The notes under the pieces were generated by a model, which had not been told where the DNA came from, ran no database searches, and saw only the letters and a program-made list of their open reading frames with translations. A stretch of 64,000 bases of DNA from Mansonella perstans. Its lineage: Eukaryota; Nematoda; Chromadorea; Rhabditida; Onchocercidae. Of the stretch, positions 49,225 through 62,057 are shown one piece after another. Position 1 is the first letter of the stretch; each line of letters opens with the position of its first letter. The position numbers were made by a program, and so were the translations under genes. Location of the stretch: the NCBI GenBank assembly GCA_037074765.1, contig JBAMDO010000562.1:434001-498000 (forward strand). Reading direction: 5' to 3'.

Positions 49225-52200
49225 TCACAATACTGCCTTTGATGACTGTTGCAAGTAATGCAGTGAGAAAGCATAAATCTTAAAGTGTTTACATAGTTGA
49301 CGCACCTAAAAAGGAAAAATTTAGATGAAATTTTTATGAAATTTCAAAAAAAAAACACGCATTCGAAGTTACCAAGGATTAATTGAAAATATAATACTCA
49401 TCGTTTTAAGATTTCACCGATGAATATATCTGCTTTTTAAAACTCCAATAAATGGAAGTCATATATAAATTCAAACGAACTAATTTCTTACCACGCAAAT
49501 TCCAAAATGTAAATGGGCAAGGGTTATAACAGCGACCGCAAGTTGTAAAAAAACCAACTCCTGATAAGTTGATAAAAAACCCGACAAAGATGCTATGGCA
49601 ACGACCGAATATACCGCTAGACATAAATTAAATATTTCCGAACGAGTACTGCACATTTGTGCAATGATCAGTCTGCACTGTAACAACCAAAAAATTAAAT
49701 TGATCACTTATTAAAGATATATGTCTGATGAAGTTAACGATATATTAACGATAAATTAACGATATATTTACTGATGATTTCTGAGCAAAATTCTTTCTTA
49801 ATGTTAATTCTGTCAAACTTCCTTACTGCAATATTCGAAAAAACAGTTCCCATGGCAAAGAGATAAAGACGAGGATCACGCTCAATAATTTTTCCAGGAG
49901 AATATAAGGCCCAAAGTATCGAAATTGAAAATAAAATTAAGGACGGATAGAGAGGCAAACATATTTCATAAAAATTCTCCTGCAAAAGTGAAAAAGGAAT
50001 AACATTCGTTGTAAAAATGAAAGAGACAAAAATGAAAAAAAGAAAAAAATCGGGATCGGTAACTTTGACTGAAACATTTTAGATATTTGATAAGCATAAA
50101 TCAAAAATGTTCGATTCTATGCTAAGAGTTAAAAAATTAGTTATGATAGCAAATAACCTGTTTTCCAGTATGGTCTATAAAATAAGACAGATAAATATTT
50201 CGAGTTGATACCATTAACGATATGTAGCAGCATACTAAAATAAAAAAATGCTGTAATTTTGGATTTCACCCTGAATCTTCGATCAAAATCTAAAGGTAAT
50301 GCTGACTTAGCAAAACGTGTATTCTTCCTGAGATATAAGTTAAATATCTATTAGTTGACAATAGCTAATGTCTTCAACTATAATAATCTTGGAATGTAAT
50401 ATTAAATTAAAGCAAGAGCAGCTGAAGATTAAGCAACCTTGGCGACTTTTTCTTTTCACAGAGGTTCATGCTTCCAAAAACTAATAAAAAATAGAAGAAA
50501 AACTGACCATAAAAAGCAACTTCAAAACAAAGAGCCACTGTAAAACCATCGAAAACATAAAACTTGAAATACTCATCGCCTTCGAAAAACGCAAATAAAT
50601 AAAATAAAGTAAGCCCCTTAAAATCTCAAGTTTTAATCAGGAATTCACATTCCACACGATGAAATACATCATAACATTAAATTCTTATAGAATTTGCTCA
50701 CCAAAAAACATCGAACCTGCCTCAACCACAGCAAAATTAAAAATTTATATTAATTGAAACTCGACCTAGAATTTAAATTCTAATGGTGATTTAAACACAA
50801 AAGAAAAAGGCTAACGTATTGACTCAAATCGTAGTTCCACGGGAGGTATAAAATTCCAGTATTATATTTTTCCCAATGTGAAACGATAAACACCGTTTGA
50901 ACGCTGATCAAAACTAGAAGAAGTCGAAACGGCGACAAACTAAAAAATTGAAAAATGATAAAAATTATAATTTTTGAGTTTCTGAGTTTTTAAATTTCTC
51001 GATTCATTTCCAAGCTTTCAGGGCATTAGTTTTGTTTTTTAGATTGGCATACAGATTACTCAGAGGAAAAAATCAGATCTAAAACATACCAAATCTGATC
51101 TTTCGAAGAATTCTGAATGATTTCTAACTCTTGTTACGTATATTCAAAATCAGTTACATGTGCTGCTCGTTTAACCAAATTTGCTTCTTTAGCTAGAGAC
51201 TAATTTTTTTACGCATGCTAAAAGTAGAAAAAAACCATACATACCTAAATTCACCTTGTCCAAATATGGAGAAAATGGTTAACGTTAGCGGAACTGTAGA
51301 CCACGAATCCAAACCATGATCAACTGAAAGAGAATTATAATTAGTAATTTTAATTTTTTTAAAGTTCTAATTAATATTAAACATGTGGAAATGTGGCCGG
51401 AGCTTTTTCACAATTATATATTGATCCTTAAATGATCTAAAAAATCAAAAGAAAATCAATAATTCACAATCAAATACTAAAAAACTTCGTGCAATGCATA
51501 GTATGGCAATGAACAAACTGATTTCGTATCCAAATTTAGAATGACTGATATCGATAATTTCGGAATTATCAATGAGTGAGAGAACTAACAAAGTTCGCCG
51601 GTCGGTCCGGATACTCCAATGCGACGTGCCTGTTTACCGTCGGTACCATCTAATGTGTGTCCAATAAAAGTACAAATGGAGCATAGCAACCAAACCCAAT
51701 CGGGGATAGATTCTAAAATTGTCAAATATCAAATTGTGCAAATGATTAACAAAAGTAAATATAAACTGGAAATTTACATCCTTTACACTAATCGTCATCC
51801 TACATATGCTGAATAGTTATTTAAATGAAGCTATATCTCGAGTATTCGCAGAAACAACCTGCCTATCTATTTGTAAACAGATCAAAATGATTCAAATAAA
51901 ATACAATATCATAGCAAAATATTCACACTAGTTTAAGCGATTGATCTTTTGATAGATCTTTTACGATTGATCTTTTGATTCAATATTTCAATATTAATAT
52001 CAATAATAGGTCAATTTTTATAAAAAACTAATGAAATGAAATCGTAAAAGTTACTGAAATAATATAAAAAAACCCCATTTCAAAGAATTAAAAAGCAGAA
52101 AGAAACCTTTTCCGGTATTTTTGATAAGAATATTCGAATTAATTGCCACATAATAATAATCGTAATATGATACAACAAAAAATGCCAACATAACAAATAT

Positions 52201-52700
52201 GAATCCAGTTAGTGTTAATACATTTGGTGCAAGCCAAGTTGGATAAACCTATTAAAATTTGTTATTCCAAATTAAAATTCTTAATAATTATAATAAAATC
52301 ATTAAAAATTTCAACTTTTCAAAACATGATAGTATTTTGAATAATAAAAGATTAACCGTAATGTTGATATCTTATAAAGTAGCGAAAAACGTAAACAACA
52401 AGATTTTTCAATAATATATCAATAATTTTAACGATAACAATACTCTTTTACCTGTACCACCCAGTTCCAGAATGGATGTGAAACATATTTTGAGAGAGGA
52501 CTTGAATCAACACTGGAATACTGAAATATACTTAAATTTCATCAAATAAATGTATAAATACGAGGAAAATTGAAAATAAAAATATAATATAATATTTGAT
52601 TGTTTTAAAAAATGATAAATTTAATCACTTTATACTTATCAAATCCTTTCATTTGTTGTTCATTGAGATATTTATAATCGAACAATCCTGATAGTATCAT
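49225..52700 (-). CDS. Ethanolaminephosphotransferase (EPT1/SELENOI family), 11 exons
   Basis: Integral ER/Golgi enzyme of the Kennedy pathway that transfers phosphoethanolamine from CDP-ethanolamine to diacylglycerol. Exons: 52700-52629, 52520-52452, 52248-52107, 51712-51590, 51323-51245, 50939-50816, 50616-50438, 50327-50270, 49979-49827, 49677-49492, 49305-49225; in phase, 421 aa. The CDP-alcohol phosphotransferase motif D-x2-D-G-x2-A-R-x8-G-x3-D-x3-D is exact (D116, D119, G120, A123-R124, G133, D137, D141). Blocks such as [40 protein letters not shown] and [10 protein letters not shown] match human SELENOI over the full length, with about ten hydrophobic segments. The protein ends in [12 protein letters not shown]...AVL and TGA; human SELENOI has a selenocysteine at about this point. 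Closeness to SELENOI rather than CEPT1/CHPT1 rests on the N-terminus and tail. Confidence 0.93.
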
Positions 52701-53709
52701 CTTTTTCAGTGCAAAAAATGAATAATTAAATATTGAAAAAGTTTCAATCAATATTCAACGAATCAATCACCAAAAAGACAGGTCAACAATATCTTTGCCA
52801 ACTTTCAATGACCACAAGAAATTTTGAAATGACCAATCTGAATGTTGCAAAATGACAATATGATAATGATGATGATGATGATACATACTAATGTAGGAGT
52901 AGGAACTGTTGCATTAATAAATGACCTCTCCCAGCGCATTCTTTGCTCTTCTTTGTACATTCATTCTCTTATTGACAACCTCCTCAGATAGTACAATGTC
53001 TCTCATTCCTATTTGAAAAGTATAGGCCAATAATGACCGCCCAGCTATTTGCCAATGGCCATTCATTGATGCCTATGACAGACAGCCTTTCGTAGAAATG
53101 ATGAAAATGACATGGAAGGAGTAGCAGTAGTAGTAGCAGCAGCAGCAGCAGCACCAACAGCAACGACAACAGATATTATAGTTTGGTTGGCTGGCAATAT
53201 TGAAAATATATAAATTTGTCCATCACTATATCGATTATTGATCGATCAGACCAAAGATGGCCTAACTTTTCACCCCTCAAAAACATTAATTACATTATCA
53301 AGAGGCAAGTTTTTTGTTTTTTTAGTCTAGCAATTAATTATAAAATATATAAAATATTCTTAATTCTCAAAATTCAATTTTTCAATTTAAGTTCCAATTT
53401 AAGGTAAAACTAATTTCAATTATTGATCAATGATACATTTATCGATAATGCTATTTTTTAAAACAAATTTCTCCTAATTTTCTCCTAAATTTTATTCATA
53501 ATTTTGACTTTTAATTATTTCCAATTATTTAGTAGTTTTGTAAACAGTCAATTGTTGTAACATTTTAAAATACTTTTCGACAAGTGTGGCTTAAAAGTTC
53601 ACAACCTTTGTGCTTTTCAACTATTGACTTATTGAGTGTATCATTTCTTCTCTCTTGCCACCAAACTTCTACAACGGAAACTTCGTCATCAAAGGAAACA
53701 CATTACACA

Positions 53710-53980
53710 TCATACATACATGCATATGTACATACATACATACACACATACATACATACATACATACCTACATACATACATACATACATACATACATACA
53801 TACATACATACATACATACATACATACATACATACATACATACATACATACATACATACATACATACATACATACATACACACATACATGTATACATATA
53901 TACATACATACATGCATACATATATACATACATACATAATTATACATATGCGTACATACATAAATGTACGTACAAATATA
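53710..53980. repeat. (ACAT)n tetranucleotide microsatellite
   Basis: Long run of ACAT units, uninterrupted in its centre (about 53769-53880) and degenerate at the flanks. Because four is not a multiple of three, it is open in several frames on both strands and yields Tyr/Ile/His- or Tyr/Val/Cys-repeat ORFs, which are not genes. Confidence 0.97.
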
Positions 53981-56900
53981 TATTTAATGATTTGGTGTTT
54001 TTTTCAAGTGTAATAATATAATAGCAACGGATTACAATGAGGACAATGACGTGATTATAATAATGGGAAGGAAAGGGCTACTTCTCTAATTTTTTTGTCC
54101 AGTAAGTGACCACACAGTGACCACTGATCAAACAACAAATATTTTTTTGCGTTTTGTATACTGTGTGAGGATTATTCCCATCCTTACAATTTATGTTTTT
54201 ATTTGATACGAACCAATGGCTAACACATTTAAATAACATAGAAGATAGACGATGAAATGGACAAATACTTTTGTGATAAGTTTAAATTATGGTTGATTAA
54301 ACTTTAAGCCTTCTTTCGTTTCTATGCCATTATATATATATTTATTTGTTTGTTTATATTTCGACTTAAATTTAAATTTTATTTATCCAGCAAAAGATTT
54401 TTAAATTATTGATTAAAATAAATTTTTCAGCTATGCTTTTTGCCATAATTTAACACTTTGCTTCATTAGCTAATTTAAAAAGATACAGTTCCGGTTAAGA
54501 AGCAATTCAGTTCAATTCTTTCTATGTTTGCAAAATTTTATTAGATTCACAACTTTCTTGTAAAATCATTTTAGATTTATTTTTGATTAAATAATCCGTT
54601 AGTGATCTGAAAAAAAAATTTCCTCCATACTAACCCTTCCTGCAACATGACAGTCTTTTTTCTTGTGATCATATAAATATATAACTGTGTTTCATCCATT
54701 CTCGAGTTGGGTTCTAAATTGATGTTTAATTCAGATCGAGAGATTGTACCATCGCAGTAATTTGAAATAAATTTCTAAAGCAATAATGACGATGACAAAT
54801 AATAGTTTTTTTTTATTACTAATGCTTTTTTCTCTTTACTTTCTTTTTCCAAGCTGAAAAACTTTGCAAATTAAGTGTTCCTTAGATTCCTAGGACCATT
54901 TATTTCTGTTGAAAGTATCTTAAAAAAAAATTCTTTAATCTCGAGATATTTCTTACTTAATCCCAGATCTAATCAAGATACATTGCTTCATGGCTAATTT
55001 CTCATTGGAGGAAAACTAATTCCAGATTCGATCTCGGATTAAATTTTTTGCATTTTCGACGGATATAGATCAATTATTTATACAGAAAACCGTTTATGAT
55101 TTAAAAATTGGAGTAATTTCCGTTAAATGTTTTTTTTTCAACTTCCATCCTACAACTATTATTACTGGACCATAGAATCTGTCTACGACCACCTTTTCCA
55201 TGTGTGTTGGTTAATTCCTCATCCACTGATGTATATGGAGTATTTTCTGAAGGGAAATCTGAATGGAATCAGCCAAACTTATTGCATATCTCATTTGTAA
55301 TCGCCCCATGCCCTTTGATTCTTAGTGTTTATCTATCAATACTAATAATTTCTCAAAAATTATAATATGGAAGATTACGCGGATTTCAATAGTTTATTTT
55401 TCATATCTGTTAAGAGGTTTTTCTTGAAAGCCAAGATAGGCCATGTTCATTGATCTTAGACTGAAAACTCAGCAAGCTTGTGAGAGTTTCAATCTTGTTA
55501 CATCTATTTCGGAATTGCTTTTGAAAAATTTGGGTCAAATTTCATTTACACATTACTTCCGAGCTCAACTAACGCCTATTCATAGTTTAAAATTCTCTAA
55601 TAATATAAAGTTTTCTTGATGTTTCTCTCAGTTGAAGGCAAATTCCAATTGGATTTTGTTAGTGTCGAATGTTTCAGCCTTTTTGACAAAGGATGTGCAG
55701 AAAATAGGAGGACCATATGCTGACTCTTTTTTCTGAGCACATCGATTGCTTCCAGGACAATATTACAAATTTCTTTGAACTTTTTGGGATACTAAAAGCT
55801 GTAAAATGTTACGATATTCAGCGTATTATCTTTCCTGTTTTAAACCTTCATACAAATTGACGTATCGAGTATTATTTGATGAGCTATTGATCATGTTCGT
55901 TATTGCACACCCACATCGAGAATGGTTGAAAAAAAAATTCGGACACTACTTGTTCATGTTTTCTTTCTCTGAAAATTAATACGGTCCTATTGATTTCAAG
56001 TGAAACATTTTTAACTATCAATTCAGTATGCTAAGAAAGCATGCTTTATTTCATATCAGTAGTTGGTCTATTTCATAGTTTTCTTTTCATCCTAAAATTT
56101 CCATAATATTTGAATTGTGTTTCAAAAAGAAGCAAACTTGTTAAATTTCATTTCACATTGAATGTACACTCTAGTTTTCTTTTTTTCTCTATCTCAATTA
56201 ATTCAAAGTGATTGATTAAAAAAATTTTCTCATTTCGTAGTGACCGGAATACGAACAAAAGTTTATTGATATGGACACTGTCAGTTACTTAATTCTCATT
56301 CGTTTTATTGTTGAATAAATTTTAATTTTTCGCATAAAATCGCAATTTTACGAGCTTTTTCAATAAAATTGGTATAGCTTCTGTTCTCAAAATTTTGCTG
56401 CCCAATCTATGAGCAAATAGATTTAATGGGTGAGAGATATTGTTAAACAACTCCCACATTTTTATCTGTGTATTACATCCAAATTTAATAACCGTTATTA
56501 AGGAAAGAAGGCAATCGCACATTTCGCTTCTCCAATGTATGGGTCACTGTCCAGTCTTCAGTTAAAGTATCTAACCAGCATAAACTTTACATACCACTAG
56601 ATTTCTATTGACTTCCTACCTATCCCTTCGCCATCTGTCAGTTCATAATTTCATCTTTGTCCAGCAGCTGTATGATGTGGATCGATACTGCTGAAATGAA
56701 TACCTACTTCGTTTAGAGCGACCTAGAAAAATTAGAGAAAGTGGGAATCAAATTTTTGATATGTCATTCGAGTTGGATGATACGATGATCGGGGTGAAGA
56801 TGAAACAAGGATATATGCCTAACTTGAAGTCCTCCATGCTTTTGGGCCTTTTATAAAACTTTCCCTTTCTTCCCCTCCTGCAGACTAATTTATACATTGA

Positions 56901-58840
56901 TTTCTTATCCATATGTATCTCTCCATTTGTTTCTTGATTTATCGTCTACTTTGCTGCGAATAAAATGACCCTATTTCATGTAGTTCGTTGACTTGTATTA
57001 TGCTGTAAATTTGTTATCGTATTTATTGTTATTATTAATTGCTATTATTATTAGTATTTAATTATTACTAATTACCATCATTAATTTCTCATTTTTACTA
57101 CTGAATTATTTAATTATCATCAGTATTTGAATTATGTTCCTAAAAAAAATTTTACGTCTGGTTTTTTTTGGAAAAAAGAAACAAACTTGATGAATTTTGT
57201 TTCTCAATGGTGTACGCTTTAGTTTTCTTTTTTCTCTAATTGTTCGATTTAAAAAAATTTTATCTCATTTTGATAAAAATCGGTAATAACCAGTCTCTAT
57301 TATTGCTCTCTATAAAGATCGGTAAACTAGTCTGTATCATTGCTGTCTATTGTTTAACAAGATCATTCTTTTGCTTCTATTTATTTTTTTTCAGTCAGAA
57401 TATAGACATGAAAAAATAGAAGAGACAGGCAAGGTTCAGCAAACAGTTGACATATTAGGATCAGGTTCGATTTCCTCAGGTATTCAGCAGATTAATTGCA
57501 AGCGTTAAGTTTTTGGAATCTCATTCTGCTCCTTATTTATATTTCATATTTGTTCTACTAACATTTAAACAAAATGCATAATACTTAATGGTCGCAACAA
57601 TGTCTTCTCTATCGAGATCTAATTATCTTTCTTATCTTTATTAATACAGTAATATTCAGGTCTTTTTTTTGAACCTTTATTTCCGATTCAGAATCCACAT
57701 TTATCGATAAGTTTTTTATAAAGGAAATATTATCACCTTCATTTTTTGCCGTTTTTAATTTTGTTATTTTTTTTTTTTTTTGATTACTAAGTTTAACTTT
57801 TATTTAATTGCTGTTTTAAATTTAAGTACATTACTTTTTCCTTTCGATATTATCCAGAAAGAGAGAAGAATAATGTTTTTTTATTTGGCAGTTTTTAACA
57901 TTTGTTGAATTTTCATCTTTCATAAATTGTTATGCTTTCTTTTTTTTCTACAATAAATTTTTTAAAGCCTTAGGAATCAATTTCTCTTCCTTCTTTTAAA
58001 TGACAAAAAATAACGCGAGGAGAGGAGAAATGATTATTCAGACAAGAGACAGTCCTTACAAATCAGGTAGGTTGCCTGTGGGAGGTACCTTCTCCCTACT
58101 CAATTACCAGGTTTGATGGGTCGTATAAATCGTATAAAAATTTAAAACTAATCATCATTCATATTTATATTATAAACTGTCGATCAAGACCTTCAAATAA
58201 AATGTTAAAAATTTACAATCAAATACGATGAAAGCTTCCCACTCATACGAGATCTTACCTTTCTGAAATGGCACTTTTTTCTTTAGTACTGTGAAGAAAA
58301 TTTCATCAATTTGTAAGCGTTGAAAAAATAAATTGCCGAAATTTCGTATCCAAATATGTTATTGTCTCACTTTAACATAGTTTCTTCATCTGTAGCTATC
58401 TCATTCTTTTTAGCATATTAGTTTAAAATTGTGGAAAGAAGTTGTTACGTATTGAAAGCAATTATCTTGGGTTATCATGAATTAAAATAAATTTTCCTTC
58501 AAATAAAGTAATGTAGAAAGCCTGCTGATCTTCACATCCCAGAAATCTATTGATTCGTTGAGAATAAATCCCATTAAGATCTTTTTGCTAATATCGTAGT
58601 TAAAGCAGTACGGAAAAGAACTTGAAAATTCATTCGCATTAGTTATAATCTTTAGTAGGCTTATGTCATCTTAATAGTATTGCTTCTTCGTTTGCAAGTA
58701 CCCATTCCTCTCAGCTATTATAATCGAAAATTGTGGAAAAAGATTCATTACACATTGTTCGCTTACCTTTCCAATCGTCCCATATCACTTTCTTATTTGG
58801 TTATCGATTTGTAATATGTTTCTAGTTGTACGATAATTTT

Positions 58841-58916
58841 AAATTTAATTTCGAATTCAACTCCAAATCTAATCGATTAAATTTAATTTCGAATTCAACT
58901 CCAAATCTAGTCGATT
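58841..58916. repeat. 38-nt tandem duplication
   Basis: Two adjacent copies (58841-58878, 58879-58916) of a unit beginning AAATTTAATTTCGAATTCAA and ending CGATT, with a single A/G difference. The near identity suggests a recent duplication. Confidence 0.9.
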
Positions 58917-61900
58917 CCCAAGCGTTGCAATAAAAATAATATAGAAAGAAAGAGTGATTCAATCGAACAAGAAATGAATTGAGATCCTGTTCTGTTGCCT
59001 GATTAATCTCGTAATTTTCCTGGATTTAACCAAATTAATGTGTATCTCTCTCTAGAACCTTTTTTATTTTTCTCTGTGTTCATCGATAGTATTTGACTTC
59101 TGTATTTAAAATTTTCTCTTCTCTTTTTAATTCTTGTATTTTTAAGCTGTATAAAATTTTTTCAAAATCTACTAAAAAATGAAAAGTACGAAAATATTTT
59201 TGATTAAAAATTTTTCCAGCAAAGATAGCTGCTCATTTTTTCCAGACACAATCAACAACACATATGAATTAAGCCATTTGTCATCTCTCATTGGTTTTTG
59301 TTTTTATCAGTTTTGATTTCCTTCCTGCCATCTAGTAGTTGCTCAAATATTAAATTAGCACAAAAGCATGGAATAAAAAACAGAAACGCAGAGTTATGAT
59401 TTAGCACCGATGTGGGAATTTCACTTTGATTCTTTTTTTTCAAAAGGATTCGTTAAATTTCAGAGTTCCTCAAAAAAGCTTTGATTAGAGAATTTGATTA
59501 GTAAATTTTAGACTATTCTCTTTTTTTTGGATCTTTTAAGAGAGTGCAATTTTTCCCCGGAATTTTCAATCAGACATTTCTTGTTTATTCTCATCTTTCC
59601 CTATTTATAATTTTAATTCTTGGAAGCTCAGCAATTTGCTTTCCTCGTAAATACTTAATGGACCGTTTTATGAACGGATATTTATTAGTAACAACTTTTG
59701 CTTTTATAGCTTTAACCTCTGGCCTTTTCTGCTTTGCTTTTTATTCTGAATTTTTTTCGTTTTTTTAGACATCCAACAATTTAGCAATATAATTGTATTA
59801 TCTCACATTTAGCTTTTAATCCATAATTGTTGGTCCACCTCTTATTTTTTTAATTTCAATATTTTAAAAACACTCTGCAGTATTTCGAAAAAATAAATCC
59901 TAATGCTGCTGACGATGAACTAGATAAAGGGATAAACTTCTTCATCTCTGTCTCATTCCCAATTCTCCATCTCCGTTTCATGCCGATGATTTTTTTTTTT
60001 TTTGGTTCTCGAATTACTACTTTCAAGGTTATTGTAATCTGATGCTGTTTAATGGTAATATTTGTCGTTGCACAGTCAAATACCGCTGTATAACTTTTGG
60101 GGATGACCAAGGTCATTTACACTTCACTGCACTATACCAATATCAATTACTATATAAAATATCATTATATAATTAAATTTAGAAAACACTTCCGTTCACT
60201 TTTGCTCTTTTTTTCAGTTACAATTATTTGTGAATAGAGGAATATTAAATCTGCTAAGATTCATTGACGTCTTCATTTTAATTGGATTGGAATTGCATTA
60301 TGCTTATCACCTAGACATATTGAACTTTCCTTTACTGCCAACTTTTACTAATTCATGCTACATTAATGATTGATACAACTTATCATTTATTTGACTAATC
60401 AATCAATAATAGAGCATTCTAACTATTTAGTTGACAAGAGGTGGTGCAATATTGTAGTTGCTCAAATTTTTGGTCTTGTTTTTATCAAATTCGAAATTTA
60501 CTGTGCTGCTGAGCAGTCCTGTTTAATTATTATCTGACATCATCCAAATCGATATTTCCTCGGTAGCTCATATATCCGAACGAGGTGTTTATAAACAGTA
60601 CTATTTGTAGCTGTTACTAAATTACTTTCCATTGCTTTTTCATCCAGTCATTTCTCTATTGGATGGAGTTTAATGACATTCGTCGTTCCATTTATTTGAA
60701 ATGGGAGTAAAATTAAGTGATTTTCCTTGATTTCCTTTAATTGATGTGTAGTTTTTTTAAATCACTATCAAAGAGTAACACTGTGTAAGATGCTGTGTAA
60801 GATTTCAAACTAAAGTTTGAGAGATTGGTATAAAAGTGACACTTTTTCCTCCTCTTATTTTTGTCCTCTGTTTATACGAGATGCAACTGTACCACAGATA
60901 TAGTTTTAAAGAGCAAAGCTTCGATTGTCATAAGGTCAAATCCTTTTTGCATCGATCCGCAATTTTGATTGACGTGCAAAAGCCTTTTCTATAACATCTG
61001 CCTTATTAGCTGAAAGATTTCTGTTTATCAAAACGACATGTCATAAACTGCTTATTTGAAATTCAGTGATGAAGAATTTTGATTACGTATTTTTCCATGT
61101 ATTTGAAAATTTATGCCATTTCAGGTTCCATATATCTAATTAACTATTAAACTTTTAATTCTAAGTATAGCTTCCAACAATTTTTGTCACAAGTTTTGCA
61201 CTCAGCAAAACAGTAAAAATGATTATATATTCCTGTTTTTCATTTCACCCTTAAACGATTGTTTATCATTTATTTCCCAATTTGCAATCATTGTATTTGC
61301 TGAGCAAATTTCGAATAATAAAAATCATCAATGTTCTAATAAAAATTGTCACTGTTCATATTTCATTGCAATTATGTCCTTCAGGTATAATTTAATTACA
61401 ACTGATAAGTTGGGAGTAGCAATTAAAGTGATCTCTTGAAGTGTTCGAATTTTCCATAAGGCATTGCCATTCTGTCTAACAGCGGTTTCTCTTCTTGCAA
61501 TGTGGTAAGAATTGCATCATCAAGAAGAAACTATTTACAAAGCTGCATAACGTTGCACTTCTATTCACAGTTCCCGTCTCTTCGAGTTTTTGAAATTTTA
61601 TTAATCTACTTGATTGAAGCTTGGAGCTTGCGTGGAGATTCTTAGCTCAGCACTTTTTAAAAATCACATTTGTATCTCTCAGAATGATCAGGATTCTCCG
61701 TTCTCTCTGCAGGATATCTTTCGGTTAGTAGCCAACCTGATTATAGATTGGGTAGCTAGCTATCATTATATTAAAAATTAAAAGAATCCATTGAAAACTA
61801 TTGAAAGAGTTTGTTGAAATTTTTACTGCTCAGAATTACGATTAAAGTTTAACTGAGTTTTTCATTTTAATCCGATTTGCGTGTGTCTAGACCGTAATTA

Positions 61901-62057
61901 ATCGGGAATCAATGCGATAAATTTCACTTCCGTATTTTCGCCTTCTGTTCAACACAAGGTTTAACTATTTCATGTGTGGCAAATCTATAGGTTTTATAAA
62001 TTCGTTCGTTCGCTTGAAATTGCAGTGAAATTCTAATTAAATTGCAAATAATTATAG

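Larger units (their letters stand above)
52701..62057. other. Long intergenic or unassigned stretch
   Basis: Contains GAT and AGC trinucleotide runs (52866-52882, 53124-53153), the (ACAT)n microsatellite, a 38-nt tandem repeat and several unassigned coding-like islands: 55131-55293, 56716-56800, 57395-57479, 58011-58069, 59880-59935, 61440-61520. None could be joined to a recognised gene; some may be upstream exons of the PH-domain gene. Confidence 0.4.

Noticed and set aside
49142..49227. SECIS element and selenocysteine at the EPT1 TGA
   Set aside because: The hairpin has a three-base loop and no quartet or apical AA; retained only as a low-priority check.
53584..54021. Tyr/Ile/His-rich ORFs of up to 145 aa on both strands
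   Set aside because: They are translations of the ACAT repeat, open in many frames at once; not genes.
56322..56522. 66-aa minus-strand ORF (starts MCDCLLSLITVIKF)
   Set aside because: No family match, no supporting exons and ordinary AT-rich composition.
59856..60116. 86-aa minus-strand ORF with a poly-Lys run
   Set aside because: The run comes from a T-tract and both strands are open here; no splice partner or family.
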